Assembly (NCBI GenBank): GCA_958496175.1
Contig: OY292275.1
Coordinates: forward strand, 33,247,701 to 33,311,700
From: Sisyra terminalis
Taxonomy: Eukaryota; Arthropoda; Insecta; Neuroptera; Sisyridae
Reading direction: 5' to 3'
DNA: 64,000 bases
Shown here: in pieces, positions 34,084-46,227 of the stretch
How the letters are laid out: each line of letters opens with the position of its first letter
Position numbering within the stretch: the first letter of the stretch is position 1
The notes under the pieces: model-generated
Database searches by the model: none
Seen by the model: only the letters and a program-made list of their open reading frames with translations
Told to the model about the DNA's origin: nothing
Program-made: the position numbers and the translations under genes

Positions 34084-36682
34084 TAGTTCAAATTTTGTCA
34101 GTAAAATCGATTTGTTATAAATTATAAGAAATTGTTTATAAAAGAAGACGTGATATAAAAGCTTTAAGTTATTGTAACGTGGTAGGATAATAACTTTTAT
34201 AAGTTTTCAGAGAAATATTTTTGATAATAAATACCTATATTTGTGAAGCAACGCTCTGTATGTTTTATATTCTGACATTTTTATTACTTTTGAGTCATCC
34301 AAATTTGATACCTATACTTTGATACTATCTGATTTCTTTTTAATAATTTCAAAGATTTGTAGTAGCAAAATTTACAATTTCACCTGAAAGTAGAATTTTA
34401 ATATGAATATACAACATTTTTAAAAATAAAATATTTTCTAAAGCATAACCATATTCCAATTGTGAATTTGAATTACCATTGCTTTCTCGATAATATCTGC
34501 TTTATACAATATGTACAAATTGAAAATTTATATCAAAGTATGTGCTATAAAACGAATAAATCATCTTATATGAACAGAAGTATAAGTTCGTAAATCAATA
34601 GATTCCTTTAACATAATATATTAGTTCAATAACAACGGAAATTAACCTTTTATTCTGAACAAGAATCCGAAAACAAAACAACTATCAATATCTTTACCAG
34701 TTTCGTGTTTGAACTATCTTGATTTTCAATTTAGTACCGGTACTACACGATTCAGAAATCCGCTTGATTTGTAATTTCCTATTTAATAGAGCCAAGTTGA
34801 AGGATTATTATTATAAGTTTTGATATTTTTTCCCCAATAAATTGAAAATGAAGTTTACTTCTAACAAGTTAAAATGTAGTCCAAATTAAATTTGAGCTTT
34901 GAAGTTGTCTTTTTTGCTCAGTGATAAAATGAGTTGAACTTTTTAACTGAAGCAATATTACTTCTTATTATTATTATTAGTGTAAATGAAAAACTTGGCC
35001 AGCTATTTCGCTACAATAGCGGATTATCGATATTCATAACTTTCCTGGCTTGTTAATATTCTTCAGTTGTGCAACATTTTCTTACCCTGAACGGGTGCAA
35101 ATCAGAGGGCATCAGACCGCGATCAGAACGTGACTTTCGAAATATAAGTTAAATCAGACAATTCCTTCGGATTTCTCCAACAACTGCCATCTTTATATCC
35201 AATAATCATAAACTTTCGAGTCGCACGCGCGTTAAATTAGTATTTCAAGTATTTTCCTCAATTATTTCTATTTTCTATCACATTGTTACATTTTATTATA
35301 TTACCAATTAATCCAAGCTATAAATTTATTAAAATACCAATGTTTTTTTTTTGTTTGGAAATATTACGTTTTATCTATATCTTCATTTATAAACGAGCAA
35401 TTAATAAAATCCGTTTTATGGGGTGATTTTTCTTGTCGGTAGATATTTGTTTCATTCTTTCATGAAACAGAAAATATCTATGTTTCCAGGAAAATTCAGG
35501 TAAAAGAAATCGAGGATATTTCATAACAAATGTTTGGAATAAATATTTCTTATTAACCTATCTCATTTTTTATGATGTAAACATCATTTCTGTAAAAATA
35601 CACGGTCATAATCGAAAACATCAGCAAAGAAAATCGCGGAAACATCGAGATGAAAATCGTGGGTAGTACACGTTAAGAAAGAAGGAAGAAAAAAAAACGA
35701 AGGATAATATGAGTAGTTGGGTAACAAAGAAACGGCGGACTCTGATCTTGAAGGCATTGGTCCGCGAAAATGCTTTCATATAATAACAGTTTAGCCGATT
35801 GATCGTGCCAGCGCAGCGTACCACGACCTGCATTCAAAATACTACATGCGCTTATACGAAGTATTTGCTCACTATTTTTTCTTTTCTTTTTTTTGTTTGA
35901 AATCGATTTTACGGATATTTTTCGCCTGTATGAGAATATTATTTTCGGAGTCAAAATTTACATAACTTACCGCCGTGCTGCACAATTTTCTAGTTCAGCC
36001 ATTTTCAATACAAATCTATATGCGTTCTTGTTGAATGAGATGGTAATGGAAATGAATACAAGAAAATCACAGCTCTATAGTGTTATCCCAACAGAACTAA
36101 TTAACTGGCCAATGAATGTGTAACGCTTGACTCAATTTACTCAATTATGATTAGAATAATAAAAACGAAACTTTTTTTCTTCCTAAATAAGTGTTAAAGA
36201 CAAAAAAGGGAATACGAAAAAATAATTTCTAGCACATCCTCAACAAGAAAAATCTAATTAAAACTAATTGGAGATTGTGTTTTTGGTGTACTAATACGTA
36301 ATATGGTTTTTTTTTTATTAATACGAGGGGTGATGAGAGGTGCGTCATTTTTTGATGCGCTTTTCTTTTGATGAGTACCAATGCTTTCCAACTTTTTTGT
36401 TGCATATATTCCACTCAGATCTTTCTAAAATTCTAATACCCTTTCCTTATTATTTACATAATTGTAAGTAAGCTTAACTGTACTTTAGCAAACAAACTCT
36501 GTATAAGTTCAATTTCAAACTGTTCTTATTTACTTCAAATTGTGAGACATGGACCACTTTTTCACTGATGAATACCTATATCTCTACATCATAGATGATT
36601 TTAATCTGATGTATCATACTCAACCGCAATTCTAATATTAATATTATAAATCGTTATATAAGTTCAATATCTATATGAAATC
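34084..36682. other. non-coding DNA, no recognised gene
   Basis: Overlapping open stretches at 35621-36123 sit in a slightly richer patch (GCGCAGCGTACCACGACC near 35810) on both strands; none resembles a known protein. A minus-strand stretch at 36229-36414 encodes a loosely repeated VLIK/HQK pattern that arises from a degenerate DNA repeat. Confidence 0.45.
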
Positions 36683-36694
36683 CATACAACTTTT

Positions 36695-36862
36695 TATAAT
36701 TGTTTTTTAACGTCGCTTTATAATTACGAAGGTTTTTAGCGACTCTAGGATTGATTAAAAACCATAATCGAGAAGTATCGAAAATTTGCTCGATACAAGG
36801 ATTGAACCCAAAGTCTACCAATTTTGGAGCGGTCACCTAGACCACTCGACCACCAGTAAGCT
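36695..36862 (-). mobile_element. tRNA-derived SINE, copy 2 (best preserved)
   Basis: On the minus strand: head GAGCTTACTGG, A box TGGTCGAGTGG, then B box GGGTTCAATCC about 40 nt on, which is RNA polymerase III promoter spacing. The tRNA-like part ends TATCGAGC and a family tail (TCCTAGAGTCGCTAAAAACC, TAAAGCGACG) ends in an A-rich run. Near-perfect 12-bp duplications flank it: CATACAACTTTT at 36683-36694 and CATACAAATTTT at 36863-36874, one mismatch. These are hallmarks of LINE-mobilised SINE insertion. Confidence 0.85.
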
Positions 36863-36874
36863 CATACAAATTTT

Positions 36875-39800
36875 AAAATTAAATCAAAAAAAATGCATAC
36901 TTATTTATTTGAAAATAAATAGAAACCGTGGAGGAATTCAAAAGAAAAGTTTAAAATGTGAAGTGTTTCCAGGATAAGGTGAGAAAAAAACAGTTACAAA
37001 TTAGAAAATACAATAATATAAGAAGAAATGGTTTTGACTCTATCATGGGCTCTGCCGTGTGTTATACGTGAAAACGTATCCATAACGAGTAATATTTTCT
37101 GGATATAGTATAAAATACGCTATTTTATATAGTTTTTATGCAAATTATATGATAATTAAGTTTGAACTCGAAGAACTTCCGTGGCCTCCGCCCACCATTT
37201 CTTAAATTCTTCACTTTTTGGATTTTTTAGTTATACAGTGATGCAACTACATTTTGGATGGAGATGATAGATATGTAGCACTAACACCAAATTCTATGTC
37301 CAAACTTTGTTATCATTCGTTTTTTTAATTGTCTTCCACTATTGAGCCAATTTTAAAAACGTATTCACGTCAAAAATGAGAGAACGCTAGTACAAGAAAT
37401 GAAATCTTAAACAATTTTTATTTGATCTTCAGCTGATGCTTGGTAATAATTGCAATGTGTCATATGTTCAACATTCGTAGGTTAGTTGTGTCCAGTGACA
37501 CAACTAAAGTTTATTTCACGATGTAATCAGAGAATTTTTTTTAAATAAGTTAAAATTTTAAGCAAGAATATCATACTCGTACTTTTACAATTACGAACTC
37601 TGCCTCCAAAATTGTTTTAGACCTTTATAGTTTTGTTTAAATTATTTTCCCATAAGAAATTTCGAGTTTTTTTAGGATTTTCCAGGATTTATTTAGTATC
37701 AACAATGAAACCCCATGATGAAATTAAAGCTAACGATCAAACTTATTATACTTGTGAATCACCATCATCTGATTAAGTGTTTTCTCTAGCATGCTTATTT
37801 TTGTTATCGATTGCAAAATTGATCCAATTTAAATTTTTTATCTGATATAACGTAATAGTCATATGAATTTAGCAATACTTTTATTTATTTTAAGTTCAAC
37901 ATAACTTTAGTTCTTTAGAAATTTCGTGTTATGCTTCCATAAACCTGTGATAAACAGATATTTGTTCTACTTTTTTATTTCTCAGTACTCCTACATTTGT
38001 TTATTGTTAGTTTTTATTTCAAGAGAAGCATTTTCGTGTAGATATATCGTTGGAATTTGATTCTAAAACCGTGCGAGAATAAAATATTTGCTATATGAGC
38101 ACAATTTGTTCAATCAATTTTTATTCTGAAAATTTACTTAAATTTTAGTAAATAAAACCGTTTTTTAACGACTAGTGGAATTAAAAAAATATTAGCACGA
38201 GTAACTACTTTTTTTGTTTGTAAAAAAGTATATATTTTTTATTTTTTGCTACATGAGTATACAATTTATCTTAGATTTTTATTTCTATGAAGAATAGTAT
38301 AAAAAATGACAAAAAAACTGAAATATACAAATGATAAAAAGTAAAATATAAGATTCATTGTCCTAATATCAGTATAAATGTGTACATATATTCTTTTCAT
38401 TGTTTCCACATAAGAAAATAAAAAAAAATACCTGAAATGGCCACGTAGTTGGCAACAATAAATCAAAAAAGTAAACTATAAATCTTCGTTACAAATCTGT
38501 AAATGAATATAATCTCATACTCTACTATTGAAAGAAAGAACATAAAAAGAAAGCGTTTAAAAGCAAAACATTATATTTAAGATCATTTCATTATTCTATA
38601 GAGGAAATTTTCTCTTGCGTTTTATTTACTTTTACATTTGTATAATAACATAATATGTACGTTGTTATTATCTAAGAATATTTGAAATAAGCAGATAAAT
38701 ATTAAAACAATCTTTGTAATTGTACAAAATATTGTTTTTATGCTCGCAATTCGCACCAAAACAAAAAAGCTCCGCGCTTTTTTATTTTATAATATTTGAC
38801 ATTTGCGTGCTTCATCGTATTTACGAGTATTATGATTACTGTTTGTCGTATTTGCTGTATTTCATCAGTTTTTGCATTAATATATCAAACTAAAGTTATT
38901 CAACATACTACGAGTACATAAAGGTAGGTATTGCTTTTTCTGCGAAAACTTTCGAAAACGGAACATAGAAAGCTTTCACATACCAAAGTTTCTACAACAC
39001 ACTAAATCAATATGACAGCGAAAAAACAATTACTTCTTAACTTGAGAAATAATAGAAAATAAGTCATTAAAATAATATGGATTTCATGATTTTTTTAACA
39101 ATGAATTATGTGGTTTAAAAAAAATCACATGCAATAATTCCGATAGTAAAACATTTAATTGAGTAGTTTGGGCAATTTGTTTTACAGCGTTTAATAATAA
39201 TAATAATATGTTTTTTTTTTATGTGAATATAATTTCTTTCAATAATCGGATTAAGTTAAAATATTCAGAAAAGTTAGTTCCACCAAGTTAAGACATGATA
39301 TTTGTATTATAAATTATTGATGCTGTAAAAGAAATTGCAAGAGTTTTGCAAGTGATAACACATGTAATCTTCGGTGAAAAGCTATTTAAATTCTCGTTCA
39401 AATTCTAATGAGCGAAAAATGAGTTGAAAGATTTTCTCCTTGTTTCCACTAAATGTTATATGAAAATATGTAAGATGGATACTTACAGTCATTATTTGTA
39501 ACTATATAAAACTTTTTATTAACGAATCCCATTAAGAACTTAAACTTAAATGATTGAATATAAAATATAATGTTTCCAGTAAATAGCTTTGATGTTGGCG
39601 GAAAATTCTATTTATAGTTTCAAAGAAGTTGCTAGATAGATTTTAAGCTAGTTTTACAATATTCAAAGACACATTTTGCATATAATGTAGTTTAGTTTTT
39701 ATTTTAAACGCTTTGAGGTTATTTTACTCTAATTTTATTAAGGTCTTAGTGATAATTTTTTTGTTATTTCATATTTCAGTTGAAAAATCTTAATAAATTA

Positions 39801-40310
39801 TTATTTATGTTATACGACTCAATTTTCCTTTTATATTTTCTCAATGTGTTTCAATAGTGGCTAGTTGTCATCATCAGGTGTATTTTTGTCAACTGTAAAT
39901 AAATTTCATAAAAGGTGTTTCTTGTAAATAATTTACCATTAAGAATATTAGTTAGATCAAGTTTGTTGGCATTACCATGTATAATAATTATTCATTAATA
40001 ATTAATTAATTGAGACTCTGAAATAATTTTCAATGTTATATGGGATTTTTTATTGATTTATTTTCAATAAGGGACAAAAAATACTTTAAATTAAAGGTTA
40101 TTCAAAAATGCCCATTCCTTTAGAAGGGATCGATATCTACATTTTCTCATCGAATAAAATTTTTAAAACTATAGTTGACAAGCTCGATGGGCTGATGCCG
40201 TATTATTGCATATACGCACACTAACGTTAATATACTGTTAATGACTTAAGCAGTTACTCATTCCCCTGGTGGTCTGATTTGATGTTTTTTTTTCATATTT
40301 GGTTTCAAAA
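36875..40310. other. non-coding DNA with one coding-like fragment
   Basis: At 37165-37226 the minus strand reads PKSEEFKKWWAEATEVLRVQ followed by Thr and a stop, in an unusually GC-rich patch (CTTCCGTGGCCTCCGCCC). An upstream stop limits it to about 25 codons and the preceding AG lacks a pyrimidine tract. It may be a pseudogene scrap or terminal exon. The rest is AT-rich. Confidence 0.35.
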
Positions 40311-40358
40311 CTTTTCCCTCACACGACGCGCCTAAAGAAGTATAACTTCAAAAATTCA
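40311..40358 (+). repeat. dispersed CCTAAAGAAGTA repeat, copy 2
   Basis: CTTTTCCCTCACACGACGCG then CCTAAAGAAGTATAACTTCA; see 5087-5170 and 57121-57209. Confidence 0.65.
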
Positions 40359-40512
40359 AAAAATATTTGAATAAAAAACACTAAAACCTTTGCACATGTA
40401 ATTTTAATGGTAAATATGCATTCTTCTAATTTACATCAAAATTACTTAAAAAATAGGTATTGATAGTTGATATAATTTAAAATGAGATTTGTGTAAAATA
40501 TTTGGAACTACT

Positions 40513-41003
40513 CTGGGTCGGAATTATCTTTAGGCCCATTAGGCATCGAGCTATGGGCCCCATAGTTTTAGGGATCTAAAACTTTCTTACCTAACTTAAC
40601 TGGAGAAGGTTAAAATAAATAATTCAAATAAAAAACGGTTTTCAAGGAGTTGCTTTTTTCTATGAAAAAATGAAAGTAAAACCTTCATTCAAACTTTTCT
40701 TTAAGAAAAATCCGTTAACGTGCGGAAAGTACACACTTTACGCACTTTATCGGTTTCGTCTTAATGGGAAAAAATTTCATATTTTGACAGCAGTCGACTG
40801 CTTCATTTTATTTTTATATCAAACGTGTTTATGTTAGTTTTTCCTTAGTAATCGAGGAAAATTGAGGGAAACTTAAAAATCTAAAGTTCTAATAAACAAT
40901 CTTTTAAAATTAATTATTCTTTGTAATGATATTTTTTTGTAGTTCTTAGGCGCCTCAAAAATGTGTTCGTTCCAAAGCCGCCAAATGTATAAATTTGACC
41001 CTG
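40513..41003. mobile_element. hAT-like remnant with GGCCC-rich left end
   Basis: The left end CTGGGTCGGAATTATCTTTA leads into GGCCCATTAGGC and ATGGGCCCCATAG. The right end, on the reverse strand, starts CAGGGTCAAATTTATACATT and leads into GGCGGC and GGCGCC. The ends match over about 12 of 20 positions. The flanking 8-mers GAACTACT and TTTCTACC agree at four positions only, so the target duplication is unproven. There is no transposase. Confidence 0.45.
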
Positions 41004-43578
41004 TTTCTACCACTAACAAGTCCATACTAGGTTCAGTAAATATTTGGCTTCTGAACTTGGCTGTCCTAATTTCATCTGAAAGTATAATGTTTTCAAACTT
41101 TTGAATAAATCCTTCTTTTTATTTTCGCATAGTCTCTTTTATTTTCCTTGTGTTCCAAAATTTTTTTGTTTTTAATATAATCTTTTTGAACTTATATATA
41201 ATTAATTAAGTATTTTGATTAAATTTGTCCTAATTTCAAGAGAAACTTATATCTACCTGGAAAGTTTTTTATTTTAGCACTTTATTGAAATTTCTGCTCC
41301 TATATTGCAGAAATATTTTGTTTTAACTTGAAATTTAAATTCAAAATTTAAACAAAGTTAAATCGCATTTGAAATCAATCCATCTGAAAATTGTTTTATT
41401 TGTTAGAAAGATTTCATAAATTTTCTTATCCCCGTATTGATTTTAGCCCTGGTAATTTACACCTGACTTGTACAGAATAGATAAAAATAAAGTTTGAAAA
41501 TTGTTTGATCACGATTCGCACATTTACAATAAATATATTTGGCAGTCAATTGTATAAATCAAACTTGCAAAGTCGTATTTTATCAGTTGTTGATTTGGGA
41601 TATAGGTTTTCCTGATTTTAAACGGCATTACACGTGCATGTGTGACTGGAATACATTGGGAATGTATTTATTTGCGTACAAATGATGTTTAAGTATTTGT
41701 ATTTTCAAGATTTATAAATAATATATAATAAAAAAAAGAAAAAAAAAAATTAAAAGTTTGTTTTTACATGCAAATACTTGCTTTCCCACTTGATATTAAT
41801 AGCATTAATTTCCCCTACAGTTTGATTGCAAGTCAGTGAAAAGCTTTTTATAATTATTTCTACAACACTCGGTAATAAAGTTTTTAATGCTTGTATAATA
41901 TTATTATAAGCTTCCCTATTTCATTTTGACTTGAAAGAGTGTGACTTTTTGCATGCAATCAAAAAAGTCGTTTCGTAAACAATAAAATAATTGTTAAGTT
42001 GATTACGTTTTATTGTAATATCAATTCCCTGAGCTTTTTGATTATTCTTATATTTATACGTCTGGCTGTTATTGGAGTTAAAGAAAATTGAGTTTATGTA
42101 ATATTATGAGGATGAAAGGTTCAGAGGTACCTATTAGTAGTAATGGTACTTACCTATTTTATTACCAGTATTTTTTTCTTCACTGTCTAACTATAAAACT
42201 TACGGGAAAATGAAGAATTAAAATAATTATTCTAGTTATAACATTTCAATCTATAGAATGAAATTTAATAAAACTTTATTCTACAGAAATGAAACGAATT
42301 TTAAACTTTAATCAATTACTTAAAGACGTTTTATCGAACCAAATTTGTTTTCATTAATGTCTAATTGTAAGCTGGGAAATGACATTAATAGCGGATCTAT
42401 ATAACTTAATTTTTTCCAACGGTTCATAACGTTCAATTACAATAGACGTTTTATTTTCTTCATCCTAAAGCTTAAAGCTTTTTTTTTTTGAAATTGTCAA
42501 TACTCTTTTATGTTTGTTAGTTGGAAATAAGCTATAGTGGATAATTAAGATTATTGTATTGGCGAAATAGATACATATTGGTGATTTAATTCGATATTGA
42601 ATATTTATTTTTATTATAACATCAATGTAATAATCAACAGTTTCCACAAATGTGGAAATAAACAGTCGGAGAGGGTTGATAAAGCCAATACGATTGGCAA
42701 TAAACACGCACGCACTACGATTGCATGCCAATCACCTTAGTTTTCTGTACAATTGCAATCTATTACTAAATGTATTGAAGTTTAAACTCCGTCCCTTAAA
42801 TCTAATACAATTCCTATAAACAATAAATATGTATAGCAGCGTAAAAGAATTCAAATCCAAACAAAAGATTTTCTTTATTGAAAACCAGAATGATTATTGA
42901 TTTCTGTTACCCAAACTTTTTTCGCCAAAAAGCTTATCAACTTTTTCGTGCATACTGCTATATATATACATATTGTATATATAGTATATATAGTATATTC
43001 AACATATTTTAAATGAAGATTTCGATTGTTTCATACGCATTTCGACTGAAAGATTAAAATTGTTTCGTGAAATTTATAAAGAAATTTAAGCTTTTGTTTG
43101 TTCATAATTCACATTTCTCACAATTTCATGTCGCAAGCGTAATTTATTTCTATCTAGGTTAATTACTGCCTTGTTTATTTTATTTGTGAAATGTTGTCTT
43201 TAGCACTTTTTGCTTTATATATCCTTTCTTGTATTGTAAATAACGTTATCAATTTTATTAACAAACATTTTATATTTTCTGTTTTGAATTACACTTGAAA
43301 CTTTATCATTTTCATTAAAACGGTTAAACAGTTTTGTAACTATTATTAGTTTATCGATTTATTGTGGTACACTTTAACAATATGCAAGTAACGTTTGCGG
43401 TAGTGATGTCTTAATGATTGTGAAAACAATGCGTTTGCAAGTTGTTCATTAATTTATATTATGAATAAATTCATTACTTCATTTAAAACTCAGTTTTAAT
43501 AATCATTAAAAGCTTTCAACAATTTATCAAATTGAACCAAAACTATTAATTTGTATGTAACAAAATTTTACAATACGT
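41004..43578. other. AT-rich non-coding DNA
   Basis: Only low-complexity sequence, including a TATATA-rich run at 42958-43000. Nothing recognised. Confidence 0.55.
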
Positions 43579-44118
43579 GCATTTTTTTTTTAATCGATGT
43601 AGGACATTTTTGAACCAAGTTCTAATTTTAATAAGCAAACGTTAGTACGAAAACGATAAGTGTACTTATGGGTCTTCTGTGGCGTCACAGTACGCATATT
43701 GAAACCGAGCTATAAACAAATCATTCAGCGGTTACCATAGACACAGTAATATTTTACATAATTATTGACATTTTTTACAATTTTTTACCTTGGAAAAATT
43801 TTTTGTACCCTAAAAATTACTATCAATTTTTTTACTTAGAAAAAAAGGTTTTGTAGATTGTAATTGGTTTAAATCATTAACATAATGTTTAAACGATTTA
43901 AATAACCTTCCCCTTTGTGTATAAGTACATTTGTTATTGGAAAACCTCCATGGAATACTGCAGCTTTGGGTTTTGACGTCATTCTATTGAGTTTAAAATG
44001 AATATTTTTTAAATTTTATCAAGTAAATTTAAAAAGTTACTGCTACTTTATGTTTTGATATTAGCTTAGAACACTTTTAATACATGTAAAGTTATTTTTG
44101 AATCATATGCATTAGGTC
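43579..44118 (+). repeat. dispersed 0.5-0.65 kb repeat, copy 1
   Basis: It is collinear over its whole length with 57921-58570. Shared landmarks in order: AAAACGATAAGT, CTTATGGGTCTTCTGTGRCG, TCACAGTAC, ACCATAGA, TACCCTAAAAATTA, TGTAGATTGTAA, TTTAAATCATTAAC, a second TGGCGTCATT-like motif, TTTTATCAAGT, TTTATGTTTTGATATTA and TGCATTAGG. It has no open frame, poly-A tail or evident terminal inversion. Probably a non-autonomous transposon or a LINE untranslated region. Confidence 0.8.
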
Positions 44119-45567
44119 TACTCTAAATCGCAAACTTTTTGTAAAGATACAAAAGATTAAGAACTTTTGATTTATTTTATATTTTTAATATGATGAATTA
44201 AGAAAAAAAAAATTTTTCATATAGAATAAAGATAATTAATTTAATATTTGACTATATTATTATATTTTAATTATTGACGAGAGTAAAAGTAATTATAAAT
44301 TGAATTGTGCTTACTGATTAACAATACTCATGGGCGTTGTTACAATTTCAATCACATTTTGTCAACTATTGCATTATTTCATGAATACATGAACTAATAT
44401 TTACTCGTTACAACATTAATTTTCCAATGCAAATAATTTAGATTAATTAAATTAAATTTGATAAAAACTTAATGAACCACTAATAATGTTGAACAAAATC
44501 ATTGTGATGAATTTTAGGAAATTGTTATATTTTGGAGAATAAATTTTTTCTGTAGAGGCTTCACATGATTTTAATTTAAATTTAATTTCCATTTTAGATA
44601 GTTAAATGGACGAATAATCGAAACTAAAAGTTAATTTTATATTTCTTCTTATTAATTAATTTAACGATTTAAAGGTTGTATAGTATATGGAAAGGGTTCA
44701 TTAAGAAAGAAATATTTGATAATTCATTATAACCGATATTCGGATAAATAAATACCACTTAGGGTTTTAATGAATGCATTTAAAATAAGATTAGACTTGC
44801 TCTATTTTAAAAATATAAATTTAAGGTTTTGTGTAATAATTATTAAATAGAACCGATTAAATAATTATTAAATAAAAAAAATAAATAGAACCGATTTTTA
44901 CTAATACGTTTATTTCTATTTAGTTTTATCAGATAGTATCGCCAACTCATTTTATATTCATAAGTTGATGTGAGTAAAAAGAGTTGAAAAGATTGAAAAA
45001 TTTCATTTCGTCACTATTAAACAGTATCTTAAATTCGTTCGTTGACATCCATAAGTTATGTAGGTAAAACAAATAGGCGAAACTATCGGATAGAATCGAA
45101 TAGTTAAATAAAGAGGTGTTATGAGACACTCCACAAAAGCTAAGATCTTGTAGCCGGGGCCGAGACACGAAAACAGTCGAGGTCTCAATCAAAACGTTGT
45201 CTCTTCCACCTTACCTCTAAAAAGAACACACGATATAGATATACTATTTCTACACGATCTGATGACGATTTTGATCTTAAACTAATCGTTTTTACACTTT
45301 TTCTCGGTTAATTTTCGTCGTAAAAATAGCTTTGCTTTAAAACAAATAGTATAAGTGTTAATAGTATAATAATATAACAACTATGTTACCTCATCAAAAT
45401 TATCTGGCTCTTTGTAATTATATCCAAATTAATATTATAAATAAAATGCTATAAAATTCAATCTTCAATCCTATGCTTTTAATTTACCATTACTTAATTA
45501 ATGAGTGATTTATGAACAATCCAATTGAGCTCTGTGGGCTTATTGTAACTATACTAGGAGTCTACGT
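44119..45567. other. AT-rich non-coding DNA
   Basis: Two overlapping minus-strand open stretches (44947-45192) sit over a somewhat richer patch near 45150-45210, with no recognisable product. Confidence 0.45.
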
Positions 45568-45621
45568 TTTCTCGAACCTTCCATACTTTATTGTTACTAA
45601 TGGAACAATCTCGAACATTCT
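45568..45621. promoter_or_regulatory. possible heat-shock-element cluster
   Basis: 45569-45581 is a perfect three-unit element, TTC-TC-GAA-CC-TTC. At 45608-45620 ATC-TC-GAA-CA-TTC follows, with only the first unit off by one base. Heat-shock factor binds alternating nGAAn/nTTCn units. No nearby gene start is visible, so this is only a sequence match. Confidence 0.25.
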
Positions 45622-45807
45622 ACACTGTTTAATTGCCTTCGACGGTTGATAGCCAAGCATTTGAGAATGATCCACGATTTTTCACTTTTGATTCGAAAAT
45701 AATTCAACTTTTTTAACATTCGCCTTATTATTTTTACCTATATTCATTATAATATTTTATCTAATATTTTTCCAAATCTTCATTGTTTTTTTCGGCTCAT
45801 ATCTCTT

Positions 45808-46227
45808 TTCGGTCGGTCAAAAGCTGGCAACGTTGTATTTTCCACTTTGTTTTTAATTCAATTCGTATATAAATCGGGCCATAATGAAAATTTAGCCACA
45901 AAAGAGACAATTAGACCATATTATAATAAGTTTAATAAAAAAATCGCGAATAAAATTTAAAAAAAAAAACAAATAGAAAATACTATATCATTGTTCTAAC
46001 TACTTACTTACTATTATGCCACATTACAAACATATTTATAAGTTTATATTTATTATTTGAATTTACTATTCATCGTTTATTAGAATTATTAAAATTGAAC
46101 ATTTATTACCAATTGTAACATGTATTTTATATTAGTCATTAATAACCACGCTGTTATATAGTGCCTCAAAATAAATAAATAAAAAAAAAATAGAAAATGT
46201 AAAGTTGCCTGCTTTTGACCAACCTAA
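45808..46227. mobile_element. mariner-type MITE, TGGCAACGTTG family, copy 2
   Basis: Left end TTCGGTCGGTCAAAAGCTGG then CAACGTTG; right end, on the reverse strand, TTAGGTTGGTCAAAAGCAGG then CAACTTT. TA follows at 46228-46229; the left TA has decayed to TT. A retroposon insertion (45982-46187) plus its 11-bp duplication accounts for the extra length relative to 27829-28002. Confidence 0.75.
45982..46187 (+). mobile_element. 5'-truncated retroposon inserted in the MITE
   Basis: A perfect 11-bp duplication, AAATAGAAAAT (45971-45981 and 46188-46198), flanks 206 bp that end GTGCCTCAAAATAAATAAAT and an A run. An A-rich (AAAT)n tail with a target duplication is the signature of LINE reverse transcription. 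The body carries no frame and is most likely a LINE 3' untranslated end. Confidence 0.7.

Noticed and set aside
35621..36123. Three overlapping open frames on both strands
   Set aside because: Mutually exclusive frames of similar quality, none recognisable.
36229..36414. Minus-strand frame with repeated VLIK/HQK pattern
   Set aside because: The pattern stems from a degenerate A/T-rich DNA repeat; no splice sites and no homologue recalled.
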